From positions 1 to 64,000 of the forward strand of contig NZ_VORM01000013.1 of assembly GCF_007997225.1 (NCBI RefSeq): a stretch of 64,000 nt of DNA. The letters run 5' to 3'. Both the position numbers and the translations under genes were made by a program. This document shows, piece by piece, positions 36,121 through 44,975 of this stretch; position 1 is the first letter of the stretch, and each line of letters opens with the position of its first letter. The notes below the pieces were generated by a model that searched no databases, was not told where the DNA came from, and saw nothing but the letters and a program-made list of their open reading frames with translations. The stretch comes from Subsaximicrobium wynnwilliamsii. GTDB lineage: Bacteria > Bacteroidota > Bacteroidia > Flavobacteriales > Flavobacteriaceae.

Positions 36121-36193
36121 GCTCACACAACACCATTTTAAGCTCAAATTCAATAGAAAACAAGACTTAGGAAACGCTATTTATATTGCCTTT

Positions 36194-38227
36194 CTATTTC
36201 TCCATCAACCCAGCACGTTTCAATAGAGCGTCGGGCTGTGGCTCTTTCCCTCTAAAACGCTTGTAGAGCGTCATTGGGTCTTCGGTTCCGCCTTGGGAGA
36301 GCACGTTATCCTTAAAACGTTTGGCCACGTCTTTGCTAAAAACACCTTGTTCCAAGAAATATTCAAAGGCATCGGCATCCAAGACTTCGGCCCATTTGTA
36401 GCTGTAATAACCAGAACTGTAACCGCCTTGAAAAATATGTGAAAAGGAGGTGCTCATGCAATTTTCTGCAACATCGGGATAGAGTTTGGTGCCTTCAAAA
36501 GCTTCCAATTCATGGGTTTTGACATCTTTGATTGATGACGGGTCGATGCCATGCCAGCTCATATCCAACAGTCCGAAACTGAGCTGTCTTAAGGTTTGCA
36601 TGCCTTCGTGAAATGTGGATGAAGCCTTTATTTTTTCAATCAATGCCATGGGAATGGTTTCGCCTGTTTCATAGTGGGTTGCAAAAAGTTCTAATGCTTC
36701 TTTTTGATAGCACCAATTTTCCAGCACCTGACTTGGTAATTCCACGAAATCCCAAAACACACTGGTTCCAGATAAACTGGGATAGGTGGTATTGGCCAAC
36801 ATGCCATGCAGCGCATGCCCAAATTCATGGAACAAGGTGGTGACTTCATTGAAGGTTAGGAGTGAGGGTTTACTTTTTGTAGGCTTTGTAAAGTTGCAAA
36901 CGATGGAAATATGCGGTCTGTCATTCACGCCGTTTTTGATGTATTGTGATTTGTAAACTGTCATCCAAGCACCGTTTCGCTTGCCTTCTCTCGGGAAAAA
37001 ATCGGCATAGAAAATAGAGATCAAGTTTCCATTAGTGTCTGTTACTTTATAGGTAAGTACATCTTTATGGTATTTATCTATGGTATCGATTTGCTCGAAT
37101 TTTAAATCGTAGAGACGTTCAGCAATGGTAAAAGCGCCATCAATCACGTTTTCCAACTTGAAATAGGGCTTGAGCTGCTCATCATCTAAATCAAATAATT
37201 TTTGTTTTAATTTTTCAGAATAATAGGCGCTATCCCATTTTTGGAGTTGCTCAATGCCATCCAAATCTTTGGCGAATGCTTCTAACTTATGGAATTCGCC
37301 TTCCGCAGCGGGTTTTGCCTTTTCAAGAAGTTCGTTTAAAAACTGGGCAACATTTTCTGGCGTTTTGGCCATACGCTCTTCCAAAACAAAGTGGGCGTGC
37401 GTTTTGTAACCTAATAATTGCGCACGTTCAAAACGCAATTTTGCAATTTGAAGCACCTTATCCTGATTGTCTAATTTATCTTCGTGAAATGCTTTTGCAC
37501 CTGAAGCAATTGCCAATTTTTTACGCAACTCCCGATTGTTGGCATAAGTCATGAAAGGAATATAACTGGGATAGTCCAAAGTAATCAGCCAGCCTTCTAA
37601 ATCTTTGGATTCTGCCAAATCTTTTGCAGCTTCCTTGGCACCTTCTGGGAGACCGTTGAGGTCGTTTTCATTGGTCAAGTGCATTTGGAATGCATTGGTT
37701 TCAGCTAAAACATTTTCGCCGAATTTCAAGCTCAACTGACTCAGTTTTTTATCGATTTCGCGCAATTCATTCTTTTTATCTTCGGAAAGATTTGCGCCAT
37801 TTCTGGAAAAGCTCTTGTATGTTTTATCAAGCAGTGTGTTTTGCTCCACAGAAAGTGTAAAGTCATCGCGTTTTTGATAGACTGCTTTAACGCGTTCGAA
37901 TAAGGCTTCATTCAGGGTGATATCGTTGCTAAATTCTGAAAGCAATGGCGAAACTTCTTGTGCGATGCTTTGAAGCTCTTCGCTGGTTTCGGCGCTATTC
38001 AGATTAAAAAAGATACTCGACATGCGGTCTAAACTCTCGCCCGAAAAATCCAAAGCTTCTATGGTATTTTCAAAATTTGGCGTTTCTGGATTTGAAGTGA
38101 TGGCGTCTATATCGGCCTTCGCATCTATAATGCCTTGGGTTATGGCAGGCAGAAAATCGCTGTTCTTGATTTTAGAAAAGGGAGCGGTATGGTAAGGTGT
38201 GTCGTAAGTGTGATTTAATATGTTCAT
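36194..38227 (-). CDS. M3-family oligopeptidase (Dcp/OpdA type)
   Basis: 677-residue zinc metallopeptidase that degrades oligopeptides in the cytoplasm. The HEFGHALHG motif lies near residue 466, with the third ligand Glu about 26 residues later (FVELPSQVLENW). The FAHGGYSSGYYSYKWAE-like block (FQGGYSSGYYSYKWAE) near 620 holds the substrate-binding Tyr/His cluster. No signal peptide. Dipeptidyl carboxypeptidase and oligopeptidase A share this architecture and are not separated here. The ATG at 38227 replaces an upstream TTG. Confidence 0.92.
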   Translation of the reverse strand: MNILNHTYDTPYHTAPFSKIKNSDFLPAITQGIIDAKADIDAITSNPETPNFENTIEALDFSGESLDRMSSIFFNLNSAETSEELQSIAQEVSPLLSEFSNDITLNEALFERVKAVYQKRDDFTLSVEQNTLLDKTYKSFSRNGANLSEDKKNELREIDKKLSQLSLKFGENVLAETNAFQMHLTNENDLNGLPEGAKEAAKDLAESKDLEGWLITLDYPSYIPFMTYANNRELRKKLAIASGAKAFHEDKLDNQDKVLQIAKLRFERAQLLGYKTHAHFVLEERMAKTPENVAQFLNELLEKAKPAAEGEFHKLEAFAKDLDGIEQLQKWDSAYYSEKLKQKLFDLDDEQLKPYFKLENVIDGAFTIAERLYDLKFEQIDTIDKYHKDVLTYKVTDTNGNLISIFYADFFPREGKRNGAWMTVYKSQYIKNGVNDRPHISIVCNFTKPTKSKPSLLTFNEVTTLFHEFGHALHGMLANTTYPSLSGTSVFWDFVELPSQVLENWCYQKEALELFATHYETGETIPMALIEKIKASSTFHEGMQTLRQLSFGLLDMSWHGIDPSSIKDVKTHELEAFEGTKLYPDVAENCMSTSFSHIFQGGYSSGYYSYKWAEVLDADAFEYFLEQGVFSKDVAKRFKDNVLSQGGTEDPMTLYKRFRGKEPQPDALLKRAGLMEK

Positions 38228-38302
38228 TTTCAAGTGTACAAATTTATGTTAGCTTTTTTTAATGATTAACTAAACATTAAGAAGTTATTTAATTTTCTAT
38301 TT

Positions 38303-38393
38303 TATCTTTGTGGCATCATTTAAAATGGAATTCTCCAAAAAGAATGGTAATTGATTAATAGCAGAAAAACCTCGTGTAATAGCGGGGTTTTTT
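38303..38393 (+). ncRNA. Candidate small RNA unit: promoter to terminator, about 80 nt
   Basis: An exact -7 box TATCTTTG (38303-38310) predicts a start near 38314, and a 10-bp terminator hairpin (AAAAACCTCG / CGGGGTTTTT, 38365-38392) ends the unit at about 38393. Between them is a nine-codon frame, MEFSKKNGN. No gene follows on the plus strand, so a small RNA is possible. Alternatively the hairpin, which reads as a terminator in both directions, only ends the purE transcript and the promoter is chance. Confidence 0.4.
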
Positions 38394-38499
38394 ATTGGGG
38401 TAAATTCTGGGATTTTAGCCGCGACCCTTGCTGCCGGTAGGTAAATACACTAATTTTTCGTTTTCTTTCATTCCAGATTCGTGAATGCATTTACTTGAA

Positions 38500-38988
38500 T
38501 TACCTGTGGTTGAGTTCTTTTGACGCTTCCAGTACTTTAGCCTTCATGCTTTCCTTGTAAGCGATAATGCTTTTCTGCACGTTCGGGTCTGAGCTTCCCA
38601 AAATCTGTGCTGCCAGTATCCCGGCATTTTTTGCGCCATTTAGCGCCACTGTGGCTACAGGAACACCTCCCGGCATTTGTAAAATAGACAACACAGAGTC
38701 CCAACCATCAATGGAGTTGCTGCTTTTTACGGGCACACCAATCACTGGTAATGGGGACATCGCTGCTACCATGCCTGGTAAATGCGCTGCACCTCCAGCA
38801 CCGGCGATGATGACTGAGATTCCGTTTTTATGTGCGTTTTTACTGAATTCGTATAATTTTTCGGGCGTGCGATGTGCTGAAACAATATCGACTTCGACCT
38901 CAAGCTTGAAGTGCTTTAAAATGTCTATGGCTTCCTGCATGACCGGAAGGTCGCTCTTGCTGCCCATGATGACTGCTATTTTACTCAT
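38500..38988 (-). CDS. purE: N5-carboxyaminoimidazole ribonucleotide mutase PurE
   Basis: Class I PurE; converts N5-CAIR to CAIR in purine synthesis. 162 residues with GSKSDLPVM (9-17), SAHRTPEKL and AGAGGAAHLPGM for substrate binding, the expected octameric-enzyme length. purK, which makes its substrate, lies upstream on the same strand after a 257-nt gap without recognised features. Confidence 0.96.
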   Translation of the reverse strand: MSKIAVIMGSKSDLPVMQEAIDILKHFKLEVEVDIVSAHRTPEKLYEFSKNAHKNGISVIIAGAGGAAHLPGMVAAMSPLPVIGVPVKSSNSIDGWDSVLSILQMPGGVPVATVALNGAKNAGILAAQILGSSDPNVQKSIIAYKESMKAKVLEASKELNHR

Positions 38989-39245
38989 CTTCTGTATGGA
39001 TTAAATTGATAATTACATTTAATAATGTGGCACATTGAAATATGCAACTCAAAGTTAAGGGAACTTGCTTGTGAAATCTAAGACTTTAGAGTTTTGTGTG
39101 CGAAATTTAGATTTTAGATTTCCATTTTAGGAAAGCACTTCAAATTATTAAAAACTCGTTTATTTTTATTTGTCTTGCGCTTCTTGGCTTAGGGTGATGC
39201 ATTTGTAGCTTGGCTCAAAATAGTGCCAGTTGATTATTGAAACAA

Positions 39246-40403
39246 CTATCTGCTAACAACCCTGATTGTGCGCTTCACGTCTTCCGCAATTCTTCGGGCT
39301 TCAGTAATGTCGTTATTCACAATCGTCACGTGTCCCATTTTCCGGAAAGGTCTGGTTTGCTTTTTTCCGTAGATATGCGGTGTGACGCCTTCCATTTTCA
39401 TAATATCGGCAATATGTTCATAGACCACATCGCCGGTGTGGCCTTCGGCTCCAACAAGATTAACCATAACCCCTGCTGCTTTACTTTCGGTTTTTCCTAA
39501 GGGTAGATTTAAAATGGCTCTTAGGTGTTGCTCAAATTGTGAGGTGTAACTGGCTTCAATGGTTTGGTGGCCAGAATTATGTGGTCTTGGTGCGACTTCA
39601 TTCACAAGAATGTCGTCGTCTTCAGTCTGAAACAATTCCACCGCCAATAAACCCACGTGGTTAAAGGCTTCAGAAACCACCATGGCAGTGGTTCTCGCTT
39701 TATCGGCAACTGCGTCACTAATACGCGCCGGGCAAATGACATACTCCACTTGGTTGGCTTCGGGATGAAATTCCATTTCCACGACCGGATAGGTTTTAAC
39801 TTCTCCTGCTTCGTTTCGTGCCACAATCACGGCCAGTTCATTTTTAAACGGAATCAATTTTTCGGTAATACATTCGCCTTTTGGCAATTCCTTTAAATCT
39901 TCAAGATTTCGAACGATCTTGACTCCTTTTCCGTCGTATCCAAACTGTGTGGCTTTCCAGACAAATGGAAATTCCAATCCGCCATTCTCGATGGATTCAT
40001 CGATTTCGGATAGGTAGGCAAAACGGTTGAAATCGGCAGTTGGGATGCTATGGTCTCTATAAAATAATTTTTGGGTGGCTTTATTTTGGATCAATCGCAA
40101 TGTTTTTGAGGATGGATATACTTTCACACCTTCCTGCTCCAATTTTTCGAGCGCATCTACATTGACGTTCTCAATCTCAAATGTGAGCAAATCGACTGTT
40201 TTTCCGAAGTTATAGACGGCATCAAAATCCATAAGCTCCCCTTTCACAAATTTATTGCAGGCAATCTTACAGGGCGCTTCGTCGCTGCCATCCATGACGT
40301 AAGTGCAAATATCGAATTTTCGGGTGCTGTAAAGCATCATTTTGCCTAATTGTCCGCCGCCAAGAATACCGAGTTTAAAATCTGAGGAAAAATAATTTGT
40401 CAT
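39246..40403 (-). CDS. purK: N5-carboxyaminoimidazole ribonucleotide synthase PurK
   Basis: ATP-grasp enzyme that makes N5-CAIR from AIR, bicarbonate and ATP; partner of PurE. 385 residues: LGILGGGQLGKMM at the N-terminus, ATP-grasp residues in WKATQFGYDGKG, and NEVAPRPHNSGH near 270. The ATG at 40403 was chosen since the frame upstream runs into the divergent hpt-adk promoter; an ATG at 40418 would add five residues. Confidence 0.95.
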   Translation of the reverse strand: MTNYFSSDFKLGILGGGQLGKMMLYSTRKFDICTYVMDGSDEAPCKIACNKFVKGELMDFDAVYNFGKTVDLLTFEIENVNVDALEKLEQEGVKVYPSSKTLRLIQNKATQKLFYRDHSIPTADFNRFAYLSEIDESIENGGLEFPFVWKATQFGYDGKGVKIVRNLEDLKELPKGECITEKLIPFKNELAVIVARNEAGEVKTYPVVEMEFHPEANQVEYVICPARISDAVADKARTTAMVVSEAFNHVGLLAVELFQTEDDDILVNEVAPRPHNSGHQTIEASYTSQFEQHLRAILNLPLGKTESKAAGVMVNLVGAEGHTGDVVYEHIADIMKMEGVTPHIYGKKQTRPFRKMGHVTIVNNDITEARRIAEDVKRTIRVVSR

Positions 40404-40561
40404 TTGAGTTGATTGCATGAAATTAGAATTGATTTTTCTGCCAAGCGCCCATCTCAAGAAAAAAAATAGGTGCTCCAGCCTCTGCCCACAAAAATAAACT
40501 AATTGTGGCACATAGGCTTAAAATCACAAATTGAAAACTGCCGAAATGGCATTCAAATTCT

Positions 40562-40569
40562 TATCTTTG
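40562..40569 (+). promoter_or_regulatory. Promoter of hpt-adk, -7 box TATCTTTG
   Basis: Exact TAnnTTTG match. Transcription would begin near 40573, 17 nt before the TTG start at 40590. This rules out the longer frame opening at 40503 as the true start. Confidence 0.55.
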
Positions 40570-40589
40570 TTTTTTTTAAATCCAAACCC

Positions 40590-41699
40590 TTGATTAAGTT
40601 ACACGATTTATACTTTAAGCCGTTTATTTCTGAAAAGAAAATAGCCACTGTTATACAGCGCATGGTTGATGAGGTTGCTGCAGACTTAAAGGATGAAGTG
40701 CCTGTATTTGTAGGTGTCCTCAACGGGTCGTTCATGTTTGTGAGTGATTTTGTGAAGAAATATCCAAAACCTTGTGAAGTGACCTTCATCAAGTTGGCTT
40801 CTTATGAAGGTTTGAAATCTACTGAAGACATACAGAGGCTCATTGGTTTGACCCAAGACCTGACTGGGAGAACCGTGGTAATCTTGGAAGACATCATCGA
40901 TTCTGGCAAAACGCTTGAAGAAGTGCATCGTATTTTTAAAAATGAAAACGTCGCAGAACTCAAGATTGCGACTTTATTTTATAAGCCTGAAGCTTACAAA
41001 CGCGATTTTAAATTACACTACGTGGGTATGGAGATCCCTACAAAATTCATTGTGGGCTATGGATTGGACTTCGACGGATTGGGACGCGACCTGCCCGAAA
41101 TATATCAACTTAAAACAACACAACACATGACCAATTTAGTGCTATTTGGCCCTCCTGGCGCAGGTAAGGGAACACAAGCCAATTTTTTAAAGGAAAAATA
41201 CAATCTTGTCCATATTTCTACAGGTGATGTATTTCGGTTCAATATTAAGCATGAGACCGCTTTAGGCATGTTGGCCAAATCGTACATGGATAAAGGCGAA
41301 CTCGTGCCAGATCAAGTCACTATTGATATGTTGAATGCTGAAGTGGAAAGAAACTCTGATGCCGAAGGTTTTATCTTTGACGGTTTCCCAAGAACCGATG
41401 CACAGGCCGATGCTTTAGATCATCTAATGGAAGAAAAAGATTCACAAATTGATGCCATGATTGCTTTGGAGGTTGATGATGAAGTCTTAGTGAAACGCCT
41501 CTTGGAGCGCGGTAAAACCAGCGGTCGAAAAGACGATTCGGACGAAAGCATCATTAGAAACCGGATTAAAGAGTATTACAAAAAAACAGCAATCCTCAAG
41601 GATTATTACGCTGCCCAAGATAAGTATTACGGTGTGGATGGCGTAGGAAGTATTGATGAGATCACTGAGCGTTTGAGTAAGGTAATTGATAAACTGTGA
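40590..41699 (+). CDS. Fused hypoxanthine phosphoribosyltransferase - adenylate kinase
   Basis: One uninterrupted 369-residue frame holds two enzymes. Residues about 1-178 are a purine phosphoribosyltransferase (salvage of hypoxanthine/guanine to IMP/GMP) with the PRPP motif VVILEDIIDSGKT and VGYGLDFDG. Residues from about 180 are adenylate kinase, starting MTNLVLFGPPGAGKGTQ, with FDGFPRTDAQ and a short lid (RGKTSGRKDDSDES) without zinc Cys residues. An internal ATG at 41128 could also start a free adenylate kinase. The start is a TTG at 40590, chosen from the promoter position and the Hpt N-terminus (IKLHDLYFKPF). obg follows. Confidence 0.88.
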   Translation: MIKLHDLYFKPFISEKKIATVIQRMVDEVAADLKDEVPVFVGVLNGSFMFVSDFVKKYPKPCEVTFIKLASYEGLKSTEDIQRLIGLTQDLTGRTVVILEDIIDSGKTLEEVHRIFKNENVAELKIATLFYKPEAYKRDFKLHYVGMEIPTKFIVGYGLDFDGLGRDLPEIYQLKTTQHMTNLVLFGPPGAGKGTQANFLKEKYNLVHISTGDVFRFNIKHETALGMLAKSYMDKGELVPDQVTIDMLNAEVERNSDAEGFIFDGFPRTDAQADALDHLMEEKDSQIDAMIALEVDDEVLVKRLLERGKTSGRKDDSDESIIRNRIKEYYKKTAILKDYYAAQDKYYGVDGVGSIDEITERLSKVIDKL

Positions 41700-41749
41700 T
41701 TCGGGGTGCAAACTTTGAACTTTGAATTTTAAACTTTGAATTTTTTCAC

Positions 41750-42748
41750 ATGACAGAAGGAAATTTCGTTGATTACATAAAAATGCATGTCTCCTCAGGA
41801 AAAGGAGGTCAAGGCTCTGCGCACTTGCATCGCGAGAAATTCATTGAAAAAGGGGGGCCCGATGGCGGTGATGGTGGTCGTGGTGGGCACATTATCCTGC
41901 GCGGAAATTCCAATCTTTGGACGCTGCTGCACCTCAAATTCAAACGTCATGCGAGAGCAGGACATGGCGGAAATGGCAGCAAAAGTAGAAGTTCAGGTGC
42001 CGATGGCGAAGACGTCTATTTGGATGTGCCATTGGGAACCGTGGTCAAAGACACTGAGACCGAAGAGGTGCTTTTTGAAATTACAGAAGACCATGAAGAG
42101 AGAATCGTGGCTCAAGGTGGCCGTGGCGGTTTGGGGAATTGGCATTTTAAAAGCTCAACCAACCAAACACCTCGTTACGCCCAACCTGGCGAGCCTCTAA
42201 ATGAAAGTGACATAACCCTAGAGCTTAAAATCTTGGCAGATGTTGGCTTGGTAGGTTTCCCAAATGCTGGAAAATCGACATTATTGTCGGTTGTTACTTC
42301 AGCCAAACCCAAGATTGCCGATTACGAATTCACCACCCTAAAACCCAATTTGGGTATTGTGGAGTACCGCGATTTTCAAACTTTTGTTATGGCCGATATT
42401 CCTGGGATTATAGAAGGCGCCGCCGAAGGCAAGGGGCTTGGTCACTACTTTCTGAGACACATTGAACGCAACTCCATTCTACTGTTCTTGATTCCTGCCG
42501 ATGCCAAGGATATTCGCAAACAATACGATATTCTTTTGGATGAATTAAAGCGTTACAACCCAGAAATGCTCGATAAGGAGCGTATGATTGCCATTTCAAA
42601 AAGCGATATGCTGGACGAAGAGCTTCAGGCAGAACTGAAGCAAGAATTAGATAAGACACTTCCTATAAATTATATGTTTATTTCTTCCATAGCGCAAAAG
42701 GGAATTGTGGAGTTGAAGGATAAGCTTTGGAAGATGCTGAATGATTAG
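41750..42748 (+). CDS. obg: GTPase Obg/CgtA
   Basis: Essential ribosome-associated GTPase in 50S assembly and growth control. 332 residues: the glycine-rich Obg fold at 1-158 ([29 protein letters not shown]) and a G domain with [14 protein letters not shown], and SKSD. It lacks the C-terminal OCT domain of some homologues, as usual for this length. It starts 50 nt after the hpt-adk fusion and may share its transcript. Confidence 0.95.
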   Translation: MTEGNFVDYIKMHVSSGKGGQGSAHLHREKFIEKGGPDGGDGGRGGHIILRGNSNLWTLLHLKFKRHARAGHGGNGSKSRSSGADGEDVYLDVPLGTVVKDTETEEVLFEITEDHEERIVAQGGRGGLGNWHFKSSTNQTPRYAQPGEPLNESDITLELKILADVGLVGFPNAGKSTLLSVVTSAKPKIADYEFTTLKPNLGIVEYRDFQTFVMADIPGIIEGAAEGKGLGHYFLRHIERNSILLFLIPADAKDIRKQYDILLDELKRYNPEMLDKERMIAISKSDMLDEELQAELKQELDKTLPINYMFISSIAQKGIVELKDKLWKMLND

Positions 42749-42753
42749 GTTTT

Positions 42754-42852
42754 GGGCGGGCGTTACCCTTTTCCGTAAAAACTCCAAAGGGTCAGGCTTT
42801 CCGTTCCAATCTTTTTTTGCAAAAAAGGATTTCCACTGCAATCCTTAACGCG
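42754..42852. repeat. Bacteroidetes-type GGGCG...TTAACGCG intergenic repeat element
   Basis: Starts GGGCGGGCGTTACCC and contains CCCTTT / AAAGGG, TCAGGCTTTCCGTTCCAATC, a T7/A7 stem, GGATT / AATCC, and ends CCTTAACGCG. I recall elements of this layout between genes in many Bacteroidetes genomes; the recognition is from memory. Several nested stems suggest a structured mobile element relic. Confidence 0.55.
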
Positions 42853-42909
42853 CTTGCAACACAATTCATGACTTGGAATTATTTTTGACTATCTTTAAAA
42901 TAAAAATCC

Positions 42910-43431
42910 ATGAAAAATTCACCTTTAGTATTAGTGTTTCTCATCATGACTTCATGTGCACCAATTCGTGTGTATTACGATTATGAAAGGGGTCGTGATT
43001 TCACACAGTACAAAACCTATAATTATTATAAGGAAATGAAAACCGGTTTGAGTGAGCTGGATAGCGAGCGTTTGCTCAATGCGATGGATGCAGCTTTGCA
43101 AAGTCGTGGCTTTTCAAAAAGTGACACGCCAGATTTTTTTATAGACATCAACAGTAATTCCTATCGTGAAACAGACGGCAACAATGTTGGTGTTGGTCTA
43201 GGCGGAGGCGGCGGAAATCTTGGAGGCGGGGTTTCTCTTGGGTTTCCTATAGGTCTAAATAATCTCAACCGAGAGATTGTTGTTGATTTTGTGGATGAAA
43301 ACAAAAACGGACTCTTTTGGCAAGCGATAACGGGGTCTAGTTACAGGCCTAACGCCTCTCCAGAAAAGCGCGAGGCTCAATTTAAGGCGATCGTAGCTAA
43401 AGTGTTGGAGGGTTTTCCGCCCGAAAAATAA
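42910..43431 (+). CDS. DUF4136 lipoprotein
   Basis: 173-residue lipoprotein with lipobox MTSC (Cys16), then the DUF4136 pattern: YYDYERGRDFTQYKTYNYY, a helical block ERLLNAMDAALQSRGF, a Gly-rich turn (GLGGGGGNLGGG) and a closing helix (REAQFKAIVAKVLEGFPP). Envelope-located, function unknown. Appears to be monocistronic. Confidence 0.85.
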   Translation: MKNSPLVLVFLIMTSCAPIRVYYDYERGRDFTQYKTYNYYKEMKTGLSELDSERLLNAMDAALQSRGFSKSDTPDFFIDINSNSYRETDGNNVGVGLGGGGGNLGGGVSLGFPIGLNNLNREIVVDFVDENKNGLFWQAITGSSYRPNASPEKREAQFKAIVAKVLEGFPPEK

Positions 43432-43687
43432 TTCCTGTGCAGGCAGGAATCTCATCTTTGGAGTAATTAATTTGATATAGTCTTAGCTGTTTTCTTCAGG
43501 GTTGGGAGGATGTTTTATTGTAGTCATGTGAGATACATCAGATGAGAAATTCAAGTTTAACTTGCTCGTTACTGAATAAATAGATACGTGAGTTTTTTTT
43601 TCTCGCAGACCTCCCTGCCGATAGGTAGGGGCACAGAGGCGCAAAAGTGCAGGTAATTAATCTTGCGGGATAATTGTAGTTTCAGTC

Positions 43688-43918
43688 TCATTTTTTCTTA
43701 CCGCGACTAAACACAGCTTCGTCTTCGTCTTCATCTTCATCTTCATCTTCGTCTATGTCTTCATCTTCATCTTCATCTTCATCTTCGTCTTCATCTTCAT
43801 CTTCATCTTCATCTTCGTCTTCGTCTTCATCTTCATCTTCAATTTCAATTTCAATTTCAACTTCGTCTTCATCTTCATCTTCGTCTTCAATTTCAACTTC
43901 CTCCTGAACTTTTATCAT
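43688..43918 (-). CDS. Glu/Asp-repeat acidic protein encoded by a hexanucleotide repeat
   Basis: 76-residue frame made almost entirely of alternating Glu and Asp, bracketed by MIKVQEEVEIE and AVFSRGKKK. The DNA is a run of TCTTCA/TCTTCG hexamers (about 43720-43905), with TTCAAT variants coding E-I. AGGA lies just before the ATG, and a minus-strand -7 box TAATTTTG lies at 43976-43983, so expression is plausible. It could be a real acidic protein (histone- or cation-binding mimic) or only a microsatellite. Since the unit is six bases, copy changes keep the frame. Confidence 0.5.
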   Translation of the reverse strand: MIKVQEEVEIEDEDEDEDEVEIEIEIEDEDEDEDEDEDEDEDEDEDEDEDEDEDIDEDEDEDEDEDEAVFSRGKKK

Positions 43919-43959
43919 ATTCCTAACACTTTAAATTCCAGCATTACAAGTGGGTTTTG

Positions 43960-43983
43960 TAACTTTGGATAGAACCAAAATTA
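43960..43983. promoter_or_regulatory. Overlapping divergent -7 boxes for the SDR and the acidic protein
   Basis: TAACTTTG on the plus strand (43960-43967) points to the SDR with a start near 43971. TAATTTTG on the minus strand (43976-43983) points to the Glu/Asp gene. The two would compete for polymerase. Confidence 0.45.
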
Positions 43984-43989
43984 AAAAAC

Positions 43990-44712
43990 ATGGAATCATT
44001 AAAAAATAAAGTAGCACTCATTACAGGAGGCACAAAAGGCATCGGTTATGGGGTTGCAGAAGCACTATTGAACCAAGGCCTAAAAGTCGTTATTACTAGT
44101 AGAGATGAGGACTCAGCAAAAAAAGCAGCCAAGGAATTAGGCGCAAAAACAAACGCAGCAGCACATATTTTAGGCGTTAAAGCCGATGTGCGAAAGCTCG
44201 AAAGTCAGCAAGAGGCCGTAAAGCAAACCATCGACAAATTCGGAAAATTGGACATCGTAATCGCCAATGCAGGTGTTGGTAAATTTGCGAGTATAGAAGA
44301 TATGACTTCTCAAGAATGGAATGACGTCATTGATACCAACCTCACGGGCGTATTCAATTCTATAAAAGCCAGCGTGGATGAATTGAAGAAAAATAAAGGC
44401 TATTACATTACCATATCCAGTTTGGCAGGTGCAAACTTCTTTGCGGGCGGAGCAGCTTATAATGCGAGTAAATTTGGAGTAACAGGCTTTACACAAGCAG
44501 TGATGCTAGATTTGCGCCAACACGGTGTTAAAGTGAGCACCATTATGCCAGGTTCGGTTTCTACACATTTCAACGGAAATGAACCCAGTGAAAAAGGCGA
44601 TTGGAAAATCCAAATAGAAGATTTAGGTGAATTGGTGGTCGATTTACTAAAAATGAATCCACGAACCTTACCGAGTAAAATTGAGGTGCGCCCATCGATG
44701 CCTCCAGCGTAA
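43990..44712 (+). CDS. Short-chain dehydrogenase/reductase (3-oxoacyl-reductase-like)
   Basis: 240-residue classical SDR with TGGTKGIGYG near residue 13, NAGVG near 90, a Ser in ISSLAG, and YNASK as the catalytic Tyr-Lys pair. The C-terminus RTLPSKIEVRPSMPPA resembles SDRs that reduce sepiapterin or 3-oxoacyl groups, but no substrate is clear. Its last codons share a 15-mer with the repeat array at 49850-50112. Confidence 0.88.
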   Translation: MESLKNKVALITGGTKGIGYGVAEALLNQGLKVVITSRDEDSAKKAAKELGAKTNAAAHILGVKADVRKLESQQEAVKQTIDKFGKLDIVIANAGVGKFASIEDMTSQEWNDVIDTNLTGVFNSIKASVDELKKNKGYYITISSLAGANFFAGGAAYNASKFGVTGFTQAVMLDLRQHGVKVSTIMPGSVSTHFNGNEPSEKGDWKIQIEDLGELVVDLLKMNPRTLPSKIEVRPSMPPA

Positions 44713-44775
44713 AAACGCGATTCATCGCGTTTCCAAGCTGAGTCCATCGATGCCTCCAGCGTAAAAACGCGATTT
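44692..44775. repeat. 52-bp tandem duplication spanning the SDR stop, with ACGCGAT hairpins
   Basis: CCATCGATGCCTCCAGCGTA followed by AAAACGCGATT occurs at 44692 and again at 44744, so the gene's last codons and stop are repeated outside it. The first copy has hairpin AAACGCGAT-TC-ATCGCGTTT (44713-44732). Related to 49850-50112. Confidence 0.75.
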
Positions 44776-44790
44776 ATCACATTTACGAGT

Positions 44791-44827
44791 AACCCGCTAA
44801 ATCATATCTAATATGATTTAGCGGGTT
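44791..44827 (+). terminator. Strong intrinsic terminator after the SDR
   Basis: Perfect 17-bp stem (AACCCGCTAAATCATAT / ATATGATTTAGCGGGTT), 3-nt loop, T run. Confidence 0.9.
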
Positions 44828-44861
44828 TTTCATTTAAAGTTGTACCCAATCGAAGCCGACC

Positions 44862-44933
44862 TTCCGTTCGCATAAACCATTTTACCGTTCGTCATATTCT
44901 GGTCAACTCCTCAAAATTGATGCTGTAGTTTTA
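44862..44933 (+). promoter_or_regulatory. Putative LytTR-type operator and promoter of the S9 peptidase gene
   Basis: Direct repeats TTCCGTTCG (44862-44870) and TACCGTTCG (44883-44891) are spaced 21 bp, two helical turns. The second, extended, matches the published LytTR half-site form ACMGTTNRK (ACCGTTCGT). A -7-like box TAGTTTTA (44926-44933) lies 43 bp from the proximal half-site start. An identical geometry occurs at 47327-47398. LytTR regulators (AgrA, AlgR) bind such repeats as activators. Confidence 0.65.
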
Positions 44934-44975
44934 TCATGTTATTAAGATAGAAGTCTAATATAAAATATTAAAAAC

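Noticed and set aside
40503-40589. Longer N-terminus for the hpt-adk fusion
   Set aside because: It would place the start upstream of an exact -7 promoter box at 40562-40569 and adds residues not resembling Hpt.
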